Source: Paractinoplanes atraurantiacus
GTDB taxonomy: Bacteria; Actinomycetota; Actinomycetes; Mycobacteriales; Micromonosporaceae
Direction: 5' to 3'
Length of the DNA stretch: 64,000 nt
Assembly (NCBI RefSeq): GCF_900215205.1
Contig: NZ_OBDY01000001.1
Coordinates: 926,786 to 990,785, forward strand
A model generated the notes under the pieces. The model saw only the letters and a program-made list of their open reading frames with translations, searched no databases and was not told the origin of the DNA. Shown piece after piece: positions 51,901-64,000 of the stretch; within the stretch, counting starts at the first letter, position 1; every line of letters starts with the position of its first letter. The position numbers and the translations under genes were made by a program.

Positions 51901-52461
51901 ATGATCACCACGTATTACCAGCTAGCGGCTGAGGCGGCTGAGACCGAGCACAACCCGATCATCCCGCTCTGGGAAGAGGTCGTCCTCGGCATCATCGCCT
52001 TCGGCATCCTCTGCTTCGTGCTGATGAAGTTCGTCTTCCCGATGATGGAGAAGACCTTCGCGGCGCGGGTGGACGCCATCGAGGGCGGCATCAAGCGGGC
52101 CGAGACCGCGCAGGCCGAGGCCAACCAGCTGCTCGAGCAGTACAAGGCGCAGCTGGCCGAGGCCCGCACCGAGGCCGCGCGCATCCGCGACGAGGCCCGG
52201 GCGGACGCCGAGGGCATCCGTCAGGACGTGCTGGCCAAGGCTCGCGAGGAGTCGGACCGCATCATCGCGGCCGGCAACGAGCAGCTGGCCGCTCAGCGCG
52301 AGAGCATCGTGCGTGAGCTGCGCTCCGAGGTGGGCACGCTCGCCGTCGACCTGGCCGGCAAGATCGTCGGCGAGGCTCTGGCCGACGAGGCGCGCAGCCG
52401 CGGCACGGTCGAGCGGTTCATCGACGAGCTCGGCGCCGGCTCGGCGGGCGGGCGGCGCTGA
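51901..52461 (+). CDS. atpF: ATP synthase F0 subunit b
   Basis: A 186-residue subunit: one N-terminal membrane helix (EEVVLGIIAFGILCFVLMKFV) and a long charged helical stalk (AETAQAEANQLLEQYKAQLAEARTEA...) that connects F0 to F1. It shares a base with the atpH start. Confidence 0.95.
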   Translation: MITTYYQLAAEAAETEHNPIIPLWEEVVLGIIAFGILCFVLMKFVFPMMEKTFAARVDAIEGGIKRAETAQAEANQLLEQYKAQLAEARTEAARIRDEARADAEGIRQDVLAKAREESDRIIAAGNEQLAAQRESIVRELRSEVGTLAVDLAGKIVGEALADEARSRGTVERFIDELGAGSAGGRR

Positions 52462-53282
52462 TGGCGTCGACCGTCAGCCAGCAGGCGCTCGCCGAGGCGA
52501 ACGACCGGCTCACCGCCGGCACCGCCACGGCCACGGCCGCGCAGCTCGCCACCGTCGCCGACGAGATCCTGTCGGTGGCCGGCGTCCTGCGGGCCCAGCC
52601 GGCCCTGCGCCGGGCGCTGACCGACCCCTCGCGCTCCGGCGCGGACCGCGGCGAGCTGCTGCGCTCGCTGCTGTCCGGCAAGGTCTCGCAGGTCACCGTC
52701 GACGTCCTGGCCGCGCTGGTGTCGGGCCGGTTCTCCCGGCCGGCCGAGCTGCTCGACGTCACGGAGCGCCTCGGCGCCGACGCCGTGCTGTCGTCCGCTC
52801 AGAAGGCCGGCAACCTGGCCGAGGTCGAGGACGAGCTGTTCCGCTTCGGGCAGATCGTCTCCGGCAACCCCGAGCTCGCCATCACGCTCAGTGACCCCGG
52901 CGCTCCCACCGAGCGGCGGGTTAAGCTGGTGGAGGACTTGCTGAAGGGCAAGGCCCAGCCGGCCACGGTAAGGCTCATCGAGGTGGCTCTCGAGGGCTTC
53001 GGGGGCCGTAGCTTCGAGGGATCGCTGACCCGGCTGGTCGAGCTGACCGCCGCCAAGCGCGATCGCGAGGTCGCGTACGTGACGGTCGCCAAGCCGCTCA
53101 CCGACGCCGACGAGCAGGCGCTGGCTGCCAAGTTGTCCGACATCTACGGCCGGCAGGTCTCGCTGAAGGTCGACGTCGATCCTTCGATCATCGGCGGCGT
53201 CAGCGTCAAGGTCGGCTCCGACCTCTACGACGGCACGATCCTGCGTCGGCTCAACGCCGCCAAGCAGGCGTTCTCCAAGTAA
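52461..53282 (+). CDS. atpH: ATP synthase F1 subunit delta
   Basis: A 273-residue OSCP/delta subunit, longer than the 180-residue E. coli form as usual in actinobacteria. Helical N-terminal domain (LRRALTDPSRSGADRGELLRSLLSGKV) and C-terminal VDPSIIGGVSVKVGSDLYDGTILRRLNAAKQAF. It holds the outer stalk to F1. Confidence 0.94.
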   Translation: MASTVSQQALAEANDRLTAGTATATAAQLATVADEILSVAGVLRAQPALRRALTDPSRSGADRGELLRSLLSGKVSQVTVDVLAALVSGRFSRPAELLDVTERLGADAVLSSAQKAGNLAEVEDELFRFGQIVSGNPELAITLSDPGAPTERRVKLVEDLLKGKAQPATVRLIEVALEGFGGRSFEGSLTRLVELTAAKRDREVAYVTVAKPLTDADEQALAAKLSDIYGRQVSLKVDVDPSIIGGVSVKVGSDLYDGTILRRLNAAKQAFSK

Positions 53283-53294
53283 TTTTCCCTCGGC

Positions 53295-53316
53295 CCCCGC
53301 GCTTGAGAGCGCGGGG
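53295..53316 (+). other. Intercistronic hairpin between atpH and atpA
   Basis: A 9-bp perfect stem CCCCGCGCT (53295-53303) / AGCGCGGGG (53308-53316) with a 4-nt loop, no T-run. Probably an mRNA processing or stability element within the operon. Confidence 0.5.
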
Positions 53317-53371
53317 CTGAGCAGGCCCCTCGGTGGCGGCGACGTCCCGAGCTAGACAGAGAAGGCAGAGG

Positions 53372-55021
<1,650 letters not shown>

Positions 55022-55023
55022 TC

Positions 55024-57395
<2,372 letters not shown>

Positions 57396-57414
57396 GCCGA
57401 CTCAGCGACAGCGG

Positions 57415-57444
57415 AGCCGCGCCGACCATATGGTGGGCGCGGCT
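57415..57444 (+). terminator. Hairpin after atpD
   Basis: AGCCGCGCC (57415-57423) / GGCGCGGCT (57436-57444), extended inward by the ACCAT/ATGGT palindrome across a G-G mismatch. No T-tract, so termination may be partial. It marks where the ATP synthase operon is interrupted before the LCP gene. Confidence 0.6.
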
Positions 57445-57568
57445 TCGCCGTATCCTGGGTGGGATTTGTCTGATTTACGCCTTATGTGGGTCTCAGATCC
57501 CGTAGCTCTTTCTGGGTACTCTTGTCGTTCGTCAGGCGGCCGATATCGACAACTGTTGGGGGAGACCT

Positions 57569-58687
57569 GTGGCGAGGAAAAGGCGTGCGCCCTTGTGGGC
57601 GCGGCTCAGCGCGATCTTCGGCTGCGTCCTCATGGTGGTCAGCGGCGGCGCCATCGTCACCCAGCAGGTGCTCGTGGCCCGGTACGCCGGCGCCGTCGAG
57701 ACCCAGGACCTCTTCGGCGAGCCGGCCGTCGGCGCCACCAAGAAGCAGGTCTCCGACATCAAGGGCCCGCTGAACATCCTGCTGGTCGGCGTCGACCCGC
57801 GTAAGGAGACGCAGACCCCGCTCTCCGACTCGATCATCGTGGCCCACATCCCCAAGGGCATGGACCAGGCTTATCTCTTCTCGGTCCCGCGCGACCTCAT
57901 CGTCGACATCCCGGCCTTCCCCAAGACCGGCTTCAAGGGCGGACGATCGAAGATCAACGCCGCTATGGGGTACGGCAGTGCGGTCGGCAACGGCAAGCAC
58001 GACGTGGTCCAGGGCTTCGACCTCCTGGCCAAGACGGTCGGCCAGCTGACCGGCATCGACGAGTTCGACGCCGGCGTGATCCTCAACTTCAACGGCTTCA
58101 AGGCGATCGTCGACGCCATGGGCGGCGTCACCATGACGATCGACCAGAACGTGAAGTCCGAGCACCTCCAGCCCAACGGCAAGGCCCGGCCGCGGTACTC
58201 GCGCTGCGCCGACAACAGCTGCGCCCACCCGTACTACGGCCCCCAGGCCGAGTACAAGGTCGGCACCCGCCACCTCGAGGGCTGGCAGGCCCTCGACTAC
58301 GTGCGGCAGCGCTACGGCCTGCCCCGCGGCGACTACGACCGCCAGCGCCACCAGCAGCAGTTCATCAAGGCCATGGCCAAGCAGGCGCTCAGCAAGAACG
58401 TGGTGACCAGCCCGACCAAGCTCGACGCGGTGCTCAAGGCGGCCGGCAAGGCGCTGATCTTCGACGGCAACGGGCACAACGTGGTCGACTGGGCCTTCGC
58501 GCTGAAAAACCTGCGCTCCGACGACATGACCCTGATCAAGCTGCCGGGCGATTCGGTCATCGTGAACGGCGACTACCGGGGCGAGGCGCTGGAGGACAGC
58601 GCGGACGACTTCTTCAAGGCCGTCCGCGACGACCAGGTGCAGAACTTCATCTTCCGCCACCCTGAGTACATCAACAGCAACGTCTGA
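57569..58687 (+). CDS. LytR-CpsA-Psr (LCP) family cell-wall ligase
   Basis: A 372-residue protein with an N-terminal membrane helix (LSAIFGCVLMVVSGGAIVTQQVLVA) and an LCP domain: LNILLVGVDPRKE, TPLSDSIIVAHIP, DQAYLFSVPRDLIVDIP, and DYVRQRYGLPRGDYDRQRHQQQFIKA. LCP enzymes attach undecaprenyl-linked polymers such as teichoic acids or arabinogalactan to peptidoglycan. The GTG at 57569 follows GGGGGAGA. It lies between atpD and atpC, where no gene normally stands. Confidence 0.93.
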   Translation: MARKRRAPLWARLSAIFGCVLMVVSGGAIVTQQVLVARYAGAVETQDLFGEPAVGATKKQVSDIKGPLNILLVGVDPRKETQTPLSDSIIVAHIPKGMDQAYLFSVPRDLIVDIPAFPKTGFKGGRSKINAAMGYGSAVGNGKHDVVQGFDLLAKTVGQLTGIDEFDAGVILNFNGFKAIVDAMGGVTMTIDQNVKSEHLQPNGKARPRYSRCADNSCAHPYYGPQAEYKVGTRHLEGWQALDYVRQRYGLPRGDYDRQRHQQQFIKAMAKQALSKNVVTSPTKLDAVLKAAGKALIFDGNGHNVVDWAFALKNLRSDDMTLIKLPGDSVIVNGDYRGEALEDSADDFFKAVRDDQVQNFIFRHPEYINSNV

Positions 58688-58756
58688 CCTGCTGCGCTCC
58701 GTGAAAAGAGCGCCGTCTAGACTTCACCCAATCGGATTCATACACAGGAGGACAGC

Positions 58757-59038
58757 GTGGCCAACCAGCTGCCCGTCAAGGTCGTAGCCGTCGAGCAAAG
58801 CGTCTGGTCCGGTGAGGCCGAGATGCTCGTCGCGCGGACCACCGAGGGTGAGATCGGCGTGCTGCCGGGTCACTCCCCGCTGCTGGGCCTGCTGAAAGAG
58901 CCCTCGCAGGTGCGGGTCAAGCTCGCCGGCGGCGAGCAGATCACGTACGACGTCTCCGGCGGTTTCCTCTCGATCGACGCCGACGGCGTCACCGTTCTCG
59001 CCGAGAGCGCGACCCCCGCCACCCCCGAGACTCACTGA
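58757..59038 (+). CDS. atpC: ATP synthase F1 subunit epsilon, short form
   Basis: A 93-residue subunit holding only the N-terminal beta-sandwich (VKVVAVEQSVWSGEAEMLVARTTEGEIGVLPGHSPLLGLL; YDVSGGFLSIDADGVTVLAE). The C-terminal helix pair found in forms of about 120-140 residues, which inhibits ATP hydrolysis, is missing. AGGAGGACA precedes GTG 58757. Separated from atpD by the LCP gene. Confidence 0.93.
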   Translation: MANQLPVKVVAVEQSVWSGEAEMLVARTTEGEIGVLPGHSPLLGLLKEPSQVRVKLAGGEQITYDVSGGFLSIDADGVTVLAESATPATPETH

Positions 59039-59047
59039 CGACCGGCG

Positions 59048-59512
59048 ATGGAGATTCTGGAAGTCGCCGGAATCTGCCTCATCGCTGCGCTCGTCTGTCT
59101 CTTCGCGATCTTCTTCCGCCGCCGGCTGCTCATGGTCGGCGGCGGAACCATTCGCCTCCAGATCCACATCAGCACCCTGGTGCCGGGCCGCGGCTGGTCC
59201 ACCGCGATCGGCCAGTTCGTCGGCGGCGAGCTGCGCATCCACCGCATGTTCAGCTTCGCCTTCCGCCCCAAGCGGGTGCTCGACCGCGGCGCCCTCACGA
59301 TCGAGGAGCGCCGCCGCCCCGAGGGCCCCGAGCGCCTCACCATCCCCGGCCACTGGGTCGTCCTCAAACTGGCCACGGCCACGGATGAGCTCGAGATCGC
59401 GATGGCCGAGTCCACGGTGACCGGCTTCCTCTCCTGGCTCGAGGCGGCCCCGCCCGGCCCGCCCGGCAGCATCGCCCGCCCGGTCATCCGCCCTCGCACG
59501 ATCGAGCAGTAA
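59048..59512 (+). CDS. DUF2550-family protein
   Basis: A 154-residue protein: one N-terminal membrane helix (EVAGICLIAALVCLFAIFF) and a PH-like beta domain (GRGWSTAIGQFVGGELRIHRMFSFAFRPKRVLDR). DUF2550 regularly follows atpC in actinobacteria; function unknown. 9 bp after atpC. Confidence 0.88.
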   Translation: MEILEVAGICLIAALVCLFAIFFRRRLLMVGGGTIRLQIHISTLVPGRGWSTAIGQFVGGELRIHRMFSFAFRPKRVLDRGALTIEERRRPEGPERLTIPGHWVVLKLATATDELEIAMAESTVTGFLSWLEAAPPGPPGSIARPVIRPRTIEQ

Positions 59513-59572
59513 GGCGCCGCGCCTTCCCAGGTGGCTCTCGCCTCGTACACCCGAGGCCTTTAGCGTCGTGTC

Positions 59573-60376
59573 ATGCGGATTCGAATCATCGACGCCTTCA
59601 CCGAGCAGCCGTTCGCCGGCAACCCGGCCGGGGTGGTCGTGCTGGACGGCCCGTCGTTCCCCGAAGCCTCGTGGATGCAGGCCGTCGCGGCCGAGGTGAA
59701 CCTGTCCGAGACGGCCTTCCTGCACCCCTTGACCTCCGGTGAGGCCGACTACGCGCTGCGCTGGTTCACCCCGGCCGTCGAGGTGGCCCTCTGCGGGCAC
59801 GCCACCCTGGCCACGGCACACGCCCTGCACCAGGCGGGGCTGGTGCGGTTCGCCACCCGCAGCGGCATCCTGACCGCCGAGACGGACGAGAAGGGCTGGA
59901 TCACGCTGGACTTCCCGACGGCGCCGCTCAGCCCCGTCCAGGCCGATCCCCAGGTGCTCGACGCGCTCGGGGTGACGCCACTGTCGGTCCACCACACCGG
60001 CCCGAACACCGACGACCTGCTGATCGAACTGCTGGACGAGGCGGCGGTGCGCACGCTGACCCCCGACCTGACGGCCCTGGCAAAGGTCGAGAACCGGGGC
60101 GTGGTGGTGACGGCCAGGGCCGACGACCCGGACGGCGGCTACGACTTCGTGTCCCGCTTCTTCGGCGCGGCCGCGGGCGTGGCGGAGGACCCGGTGACCG
60201 GAAGCGCCCACACGGCCCTGGCCCCGTTCTGGTCGGCCCGCTTGGGCGGCCGCACCGACCTGACGGGCTACCAGGCCTCCGCCCGGGGCGGCTACGTGCG
60301 GGTCGCCCTCCGAGAAGACCGCACCCTGCTGACCGGCAAGGCCGTAACGGTCATCGACGGCACCCTGCACGCCTGA
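59573..60376 (+). CDS. PhzF-family isomerase
   Basis: A 267-residue protein of the PhzF/diaminopimelate-epimerase fold: AFTEQPFAGNPAGVVVL, catalytic Glu in EVNLSETAFLHP, RWFTPAVEVALCGHATLA, and GVAEDPVTGSAHTALAPFW. Substrate unknown; most relatives are not in phenazine pathways. TAGCGT at 59561-59566 is 6 nt before the ATG, so the message is probably leaderless. Confidence 0.9.
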   Translation: MRIRIIDAFTEQPFAGNPAGVVVLDGPSFPEASWMQAVAAEVNLSETAFLHPLTSGEADYALRWFTPAVEVALCGHATLATAHALHQAGLVRFATRSGILTAETDEKGWITLDFPTAPLSPVQADPQVLDALGVTPLSVHHTGPNTDDLLIELLDEAAVRTLTPDLTALAKVENRGVVVTARADDPDGGYDFVSRFFGAAAGVAEDPVTGSAHTALAPFWSARLGGRTDLTGYQASARGGYVRVALREDRTLLTGKAVTVIDGTLHA

Positions 60377-60496
60377 GCGCCCGCCCCGGCGCACTCGACC
60401 CGCCTCGCCGGTCCGGGCGCGCAGGGGCCGCTTCTTCCATCCGGGCGAGTCATTCCCACCCGACCGCCTTCCCTCCTTGCGTCCTCGCCTTCCCTC

Positions 60497-60610
60497 CCGG
60501 CCGGGCGCACCCTCGCCATCCCCGCCCGGTTGGGCGCACCCTCGCTTTCGCTCCCGGCCCGGCGCGCCGTCGCCTTTCCATCCAGCCGGGCGCGGCCCCA
60601 CCTTCCCTCC
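60497..60610. repeat. Degenerate 28-29-bp repeats after phzF
   Basis: Four imperfect units built on CCGGGCGCACCCTCGC fill most of the 234-bp gap between phzF and the convergent PheS-like gene. No gene seen. Confidence 0.5.
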
Positions 60611-61786
60611 CTATGCCGCCCTGTGCGCTGGGCGGGGTCGGGTGGGTGGCTCGCGGTGGGCTGGGTTGTGGAGGCCCTCGTAGATGCGGTCGCGCAGGGC
60701 GTTGGCCCGGCGCCGGGGGAGGGTGGCGTGAAGGTCGCGGAGGATGACGCGGACCAGGACGTTGACCTCGCCGGGGCGCAGGGACAGGCGCTCGCGGGAG
60801 GCGGGCGGGAGGTCGTCCGGTGCGGTCGCCGAGAGGATGCTCACCTCCTCGACCAGGACGGCGTCGGGGCCTAGGAGGTCACGCACCCGGTCGCCGATCT
60901 CCTCGGCGGTCACACCCGCGGGCAGGGCGACCGAGACGTCCCGGCGGGCGGTGGGCTGGGCCGAGACCGGCCGGTACGGCGTCAGGTCCAGCATCTGAGT
61001 CGCCACCCGGGGGTCGGCCGAGCGCAACAGCCGGATGTCGTCGACACCTTTGCGCACCATGAGAAGCCGATCCAGCCCGAGCCCCAGTGCCAGCCCAGCT
61101 CGGTCCGGCCCGATGACGTGGAGTGCGGCCACCCCGCACTCGCCGATCTCCACCCAGCCGGCGCCGGTCCAGGCCTCGATCTCCAGCCCGCCGGTGGTGT
61201 AAGGGTGGCTTGCCGGATTTGTCCGCCAAAGAACTCCGGGTAGGGCGGCCGCGAGCGCGGTCTCGACGAGCTCAAGCAACTCGACCGCCTTCCCGTCCTG
61301 GCTCTGGCTGTCCCGAGTCCGGCCGCCCCGGGTCTGGTCGCTCGAGGGCTGGGCGCCTCCTGAGGGGGCGGGGGTCGGGGTGACCCACCACAGGTCCAGC
61401 TGGTGTGGGGTGCCGGTGTGCAGGCGGTCTATGCAGTCTCGGCGGTAGACGATGCCGGGGCAGGCGATCAGGGTGGGGCCGGGCGTCGCCCCCAGCAGGC
61501 GCAGGGCGCCGGGAATCAGGGCTGATGTCTGAGAGCGCAGCATCCGCCCGTCGCTGACATAGCGGGTGTATCGGGCGTCCCGCGCGGCCGCCGACGGGCT
61601 GTAGCCGAGGCGGTCGTAGTTGTCGGCCACGTCGACTATGCGGTCGCCGCGGTGGACCAGCAGGTCCGCTGACGGCCAGCGGGTGGTGACGGCGTTGAGC
61701 ACCGCTGTCACGATCTCCTGGATCGCGTGCGGGCCTTCGGCCGGGTCGGTCAGGTCACGGACGGCCAGGGTGGCAGTGAGAGACAT
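60611..61786 (-). CDS. Stand-alone PheS-like aminoacyl-tRNA synthetase homologue
   Basis: A 391-residue single-chain class II synthetase-like protein. Motif 2 region RYTRYVSDGRMLRSQTSALIPGALR, a Ser/Gly-rich insertion (about 140-165), then GGLEIEAWTGAGWVEIGECGV, motif 3 GLALGLGLDRLLMVRKGVDDIRLL, and a C-terminal FDX-ACB anticodon-binding domain (RRDVSVALPAGVTAEEIGDRV...). The layout is that of mitochondrial-type monomeric PheRS, with catalytic and PheT-type C-terminal parts fused. It resembles what NCBI calls a PheS-related mystery ligase; the true pheST is not in the window. AGCGGAGAAG precedes ATG 61786. The leader contains a probable attenuator. Confidence 0.8.
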   Translation of the reverse strand: MSLTATLAVRDLTDPAEGPHAIQEIVTAVLNAVTTRWPSADLLVHRGDRIVDVADNYDRLGYSPSAAARDARYTRYVSDGRMLRSQTSALIPGALRLLGATPGPTLIACPGIVYRRDCIDRLHTGTPHQLDLWWVTPTPAPSGGAQPSSDQTRGGRTRDSQSQDGKAVELLELVETALAAALPGVLWRTNPASHPYTTGGLEIEAWTGAGWVEIGECGVAALHVIGPDRAGLALGLGLDRLLMVRKGVDDIRLLRSADPRVATQMLDLTPYRPVSAQPTARRDVSVALPAGVTAEEIGDRVRDLLGPDAVLVEEVSILSATAPDDLPPASRERLSLRPGEVNVLVRVILRDLHATLPRRRANALRDRIYEGLHNPAHREPPTRPRPAHRAA

Positions 61787-61819
61787 GGGCTTCTCCGCTT
61801 CGAAGAGGGCGGGAAGCCG

Positions 61820-61851
61820 AAAAAGAACTGGCCGCCGCGAGGGACGGCCAG
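61820..61851 (-). terminator. Leader terminator (attenuator) before the PheS-like gene
   Basis: On the minus strand CTGGCCG and CGGCCAG (61845-61851 and 61828-61834) form a 7-bp stem followed directly by TTCTTTTT, 34 nt before the start codon. An upstream CCGGCC/GGCCGG hairpin (about 61866-61883) contains CGGCCGG, which can pair with one strand of the terminator as an alternative. This is the layout of an attenuated leader. Confidence 0.65.
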
Positions 61852-61862
61852 GAACGCGCAGA

Positions 61863-61904
61863 TCAGCCGGCCGCCGGGGGCCGGGTGAAAACGCGTGTGG
61901 TCAT
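61863..61904 (-). CDS. Candidate leader peptide (13 aa)
   Basis: ATG at 61904 encodes MTTRVFTRPPAAG and stops inside the pause hairpin upstream of the terminator. It holds one Phe codon. A TAGGTT hexamer ends 1 nt before this ATG and, if it is the -10, would start the transcript inside the peptide. So the peptide is only a candidate. Confidence 0.3.
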   Translation of the reverse strand: MTTRVFTRPPAAG

Positions 61905-61934
61905 AAACCTATGTTGGCAGACCGGGGAAGCGAT

Positions 61935-62321
61935 TTATGGCGGCCCCGACTGGAGCTCGACCTCGTAGCCCCACGCGTCCTCCAGGTAGGCCGCGTACGA
62001 CGACGGCCCGCCCGCTCGCGGGTGCTTGTCCGGGAAGAGCAGCGTCCACCCGTGTGACGGCGCCGAAGCGGTCAGCCGGTCGACCTCTTCCTCGCCGCCG
62101 ACCGTGAAGGCCAGGTGGTTGAGGCCGGGCGCCAGCCGATCGTGCACCGCGCCGGACATCGCCGGCGACTGCTCCAGCACCAGGTACACGTCCCCGTGCC
62201 GCCATGAGCGGCCGCCCGGCCAGTCCTGGTACTGCTCCCATCCCAATGAACCCAGGAGCCAGCCCCAGGGGCGCAGCGCGCCGGCCAGGTCGGGCACCCA
62301 CAGCTCCACGTGATGCAGCAC
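61935..62321 (-). CDS. VOC/glyoxalase-family protein
   Basis: A 128-residue single-unit VOC protein: MLHHVELWVPDLAGALRPWGWLL (metal His), LAPGLNHLAFTVGG, YAAYLEDAWGYEVEL. GTG 62321 begins 3 bp after the stop of the cobalamin adenosyltransferase, in the same operon. Substrate unknown. Confidence 0.87.
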   Translation of the reverse strand: MLHHVELWVPDLAGALRPWGWLLGSLGWEQYQDWPGGRSWRHGDVYLVLEQSPAMSGAVHDRLAPGLNHLAFTVGGEEEVDRLTASAPSHGWTLLFPDKHPRAGGPSSYAAYLEDAWGYEVELQSGPP

Positions 62322-62324
62322 GGG

Positions 62325-62903
62325 CTACTCCGCCGTCCCGCCGCCCGGCACCCATTTCACATCGCCGCCGGGGTTGGCCACGCGGGACAGGATGAACAGG
62401 AGATCGGAGAGGCGATTGAGGTATTTGGCCGGTAGCTCACTCGTACGCGAAGGGTCTGCTTGAAGAAGGGCCCACGCCGACCTCTCGGCCCGCCGGGCCA
62501 CCGTGCGGGCCACGTGCAGCAGGGCCGCGCCCGGGGTGCCGCCCGGGAGGATGAAGCTGTCCAGCGCCGGCAGCCGCTCCAGGTATTCGTCGCACCAGCC
62601 CTCGAGCCGCGTCACGTATTGCTCGGTGATCCGCAGCGGCGGGTAGGGCGGGTCCTCGGAGGCGGGGTTGCAGAGGTCGGCGCCGACGTCGAAGAGATCG
62701 TTCTGTACGGCCTGGACCACCGAGCGAACGTCGTCGGGCAGGTCGCCGAGGGCCAGGGCGACGCCCAGCGCCGCGTTGCACTCGTCGGCGTCGGCGTATG
62801 CCGCGATGCGCGGATCGGTCTTGTCGGCGACCTCGTTGTTGCCCAGGCGGGTCTTCCCGCCGTCGCCTGTGCGGGTGTAGATGCGGGTGAGGTGTACGGC
62901 CAT
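62325..62903 (-). CDS. ATP:cob(I)alamin adenosyltransferase, PduO type
   Basis: A 192-residue protein that makes adenosylcobalamin. [40 protein letters not shown] contains the ATP loop, and [15 protein letters not shown]...[17 protein letters not shown] the active-site helix. Divergent from murA across a 50-bp promoter region. Confidence 0.95.
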   Translation of the reverse strand: MAVHLTRIYTRTGDGGKTRLGNNEVADKTDPRIAAYADADECNAALGVALALGDLPDDVRSVVQAVQNDLFDVGADLCNPASEDPPYPPLRITEQYVTRLEGWCDEYLERLPALDSFILPGGTPGAALLHVARTVARRAERSAWALLQADPSRTSELPAKYLNRLSDLLFILSRVANPGGDVKWVPGGGTAE

Positions 62904-62954
62904 GCCCCCACCCTACGGAGCGGCCGTTCGCCGCCGACTCATACCATGGCCCGC

Positions 62955-64000
62955 GTGGATGTGATCAGGGTGAAGGGCGGTACCGCGCTGACCGGTGAGG
63001 TCGGCGTGGGTGGCGCGAAGAACTCGGCTCTCAAGCTGATGGCGGTCGCTCTGCTCGCGCAGGGCCGCAGCGTGGTCGAGAACGTTCCGCGTATCACCGA
63101 CATCGCCATCATGGCCGAGGTGCTGCGCCGATTGGGCTGCCAGGTCACGTTGGACGGCGGCGAGGCCACCATCGACGTGCCGGCCGAGCCGGGCAGCGAG
63201 GCCGACTACGACCTGGTGCGCCGGCTGCGGGCGTCGATCTGCGTGCTGGGGCCGCTGCTGGCCCGCCGCGGTTACGTGCGGGTGGCTCTGCCGGGCGGCG
63301 ACATGATCGGCTCGCGGGGGCTCGACATGCACGTGTCGGGGCTGGCCCGGATGGGTGCCGAGATCTCCGGTGAGCACGGCTTCGTGATCGCCTCGGCGCC
63401 GCACGGCCTGCGTGGCAGCAAGATCTGGCTCGATTTCCCGAGCGTCGGCGCCACCGAGAACCTGCTGATGGCGGCCGTCCTGGCCAAGGGCACCACCGAG
63501 ATCGACAACGCGGCGCGCGAGCCGGAGATCGTCGACATCTGCGAGATGCTGACCGACATGGGCGCCCACATCGAGGGTGCCGGCTCGTCCACGTTGATCA
63601 TCGAGGGCGTCGACGAGCTGCGCCCGGTGCGCCACACCACCGTCGGTGACCGGATCGTGGGTGGCACCTGGGCGTTCGCCGCCGCCATGACCCGCGGCGA
63701 CGTGACCGTGCGGGGCGTTCGGCCCGAGTTCCTCGACATCGCGCTCGACAAGTTGGTCACGGCGGGCGCGACGGTCGAGCCGGGAGACAATTTCTTCCGT
63801 GTACGGATGGACGAGCGCCCCAAGGCGGTCGACATCGTCACCCTGCCCTACCCGGGCTTCGCGACCGACCTGCTGCCGATGGCGATCGGCCTGGCCTCGG
63901 TGGCCGAGGGCTCCTCGCTGATCACCGAGAACATCTTCGACGGCCGCTTCATGTTCGTGAACGAGATGGTCCGGCTGGGCGCCGACATCCGCACCGACGG
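62955..64000 (+). CDS. murA: UDP-GlcNAc 1-carboxyvinyltransferase, 3' end cut off
   Basis: The first enzyme of peptidoglycan synthesis, transferring enolpyruvate from PEP to UDP-GlcNAc. [59 protein letters not shown], and [18 protein letters not shown]. The active-site loop reads [10 protein letters not shown]: Asp 116 replaces the cysteine attacked by fosfomycin, as in mycobacterial MurA. TACCAT (62942-62947) 7 nt before GTG 62955 suggests a leaderless start there; ATG 62946 is the alternative. The frame is open at the window end, so the C-terminus is missing. Confidence 0.95.
   Translation, partial: MDVIRVKGGTALTGEVGVGGAKNSALKLMAVALLAQGRSVVENVPRITDIAIMAEVLRRLGCQVTLDGGEATIDVPAEPGSEADYDLVRRLRASICVLGPLLARRGYVRVALPGGDMIGSRGLDMHVSGLARMGAEISGEHGFVIASAPHGLRGSKIWLDFPSVGATENLLMAAVLAKGTTEIDNAAREPEIVDICEMLTDMGAHIEGAGSSTLIIEGVDELRPVRHTTVGDRIVGGTWAFAAAMTRGDVTVRGVRPEFLDIALDKLVTAGATVEPGDNFFRVRMDERPKAVDIVTLPYPGFATDLLPMAIGLASVAEGSSLITENIFDGRFMFVNEMVRLGADIRTD

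Noticed and set aside
62913..63841. Antisense frames across murA
   Set aside because: murA is unambiguous on the + strand; the antisense products have no domains.

Overview
The window is high-GC actinobacterial DNA. Gene order, codon use and the many GTG and leaderless starts point to Micromonosporaceae, most like Actinoplanes; the genus is an inference. It has three parts.

(1) 1-2913 is a left chromosomal flank. It holds a secreted hypothetical protein, a hipBA-type locus whose hipA has lost part of its N-terminal domain and its frame, and about 800 bp of purine-rich, tandemly repeated DNA without a credible gene.

(2) 2914-18379 is an integrated actinomycete integrative and conjugative element (AICE), about 15.4 kb. 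It lies between 49-bp direct repeats that copy the 3' part of a tRNA-Arg(CCG) gene, which is intact at the right end. From the left it carries a non-coding zone dense in dyad symmetries, small orphan genes, a GNAT acetyltransferase, a large HTH/TPR-type regulator, and then a nearly continuous + strand operon. That operon encodes membrane proteins, SSB, a minimal FtsK/TraB-type translocase, a run of uncharacterised proteins, a PycTM-like (Pycsar effector-like) membrane protein, a DUF2637 spread-type membrane protein, a RepSA-type HUH initiator, excisionase and tyrosine integrase. Many junctions are ATGA or GTGA overlaps. An 18-bp arm-type repeat sits just inside each end.

(3) 18404-64000 is conserved chromosome. 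It contains DUF3105/DUF305; argS-lysA-hom-(VOC)-thrC and thrB for the aspartate-family amino acids; a MarR/RND efflux pair; an MFS transporter; rho; a bacterial nitric oxide synthase; a two-gene RNA end-healing and sealing operon (Pnkp-like plus RNA ligase); rpmE; prfA and prmC separated by a GGDEF/beta-propeller pair; two YrdC/Sua5 genes flanking a low-molecular-weight phosphatase; a glyA paralogue; and the complete ATP synthase operon, with an LCP-family gene between atpD and atpC. It ends with DUF2550, PhzF, a stand-alone PheS-like protein behind a probable leader attenuator, a PduO-type cobalamin adenosyltransferase, and murA cut by the window edge.

The items most worth following up are the orphan PycTM-like gene inside the conjugation operon, the unknown gene block around it, the nested inverted repeat near attL, the RNA-repair operon, the PheS-like gene with its leader terminator, and the YrdC copy that has lost the usual substrate motifs next to an intact Sua5.
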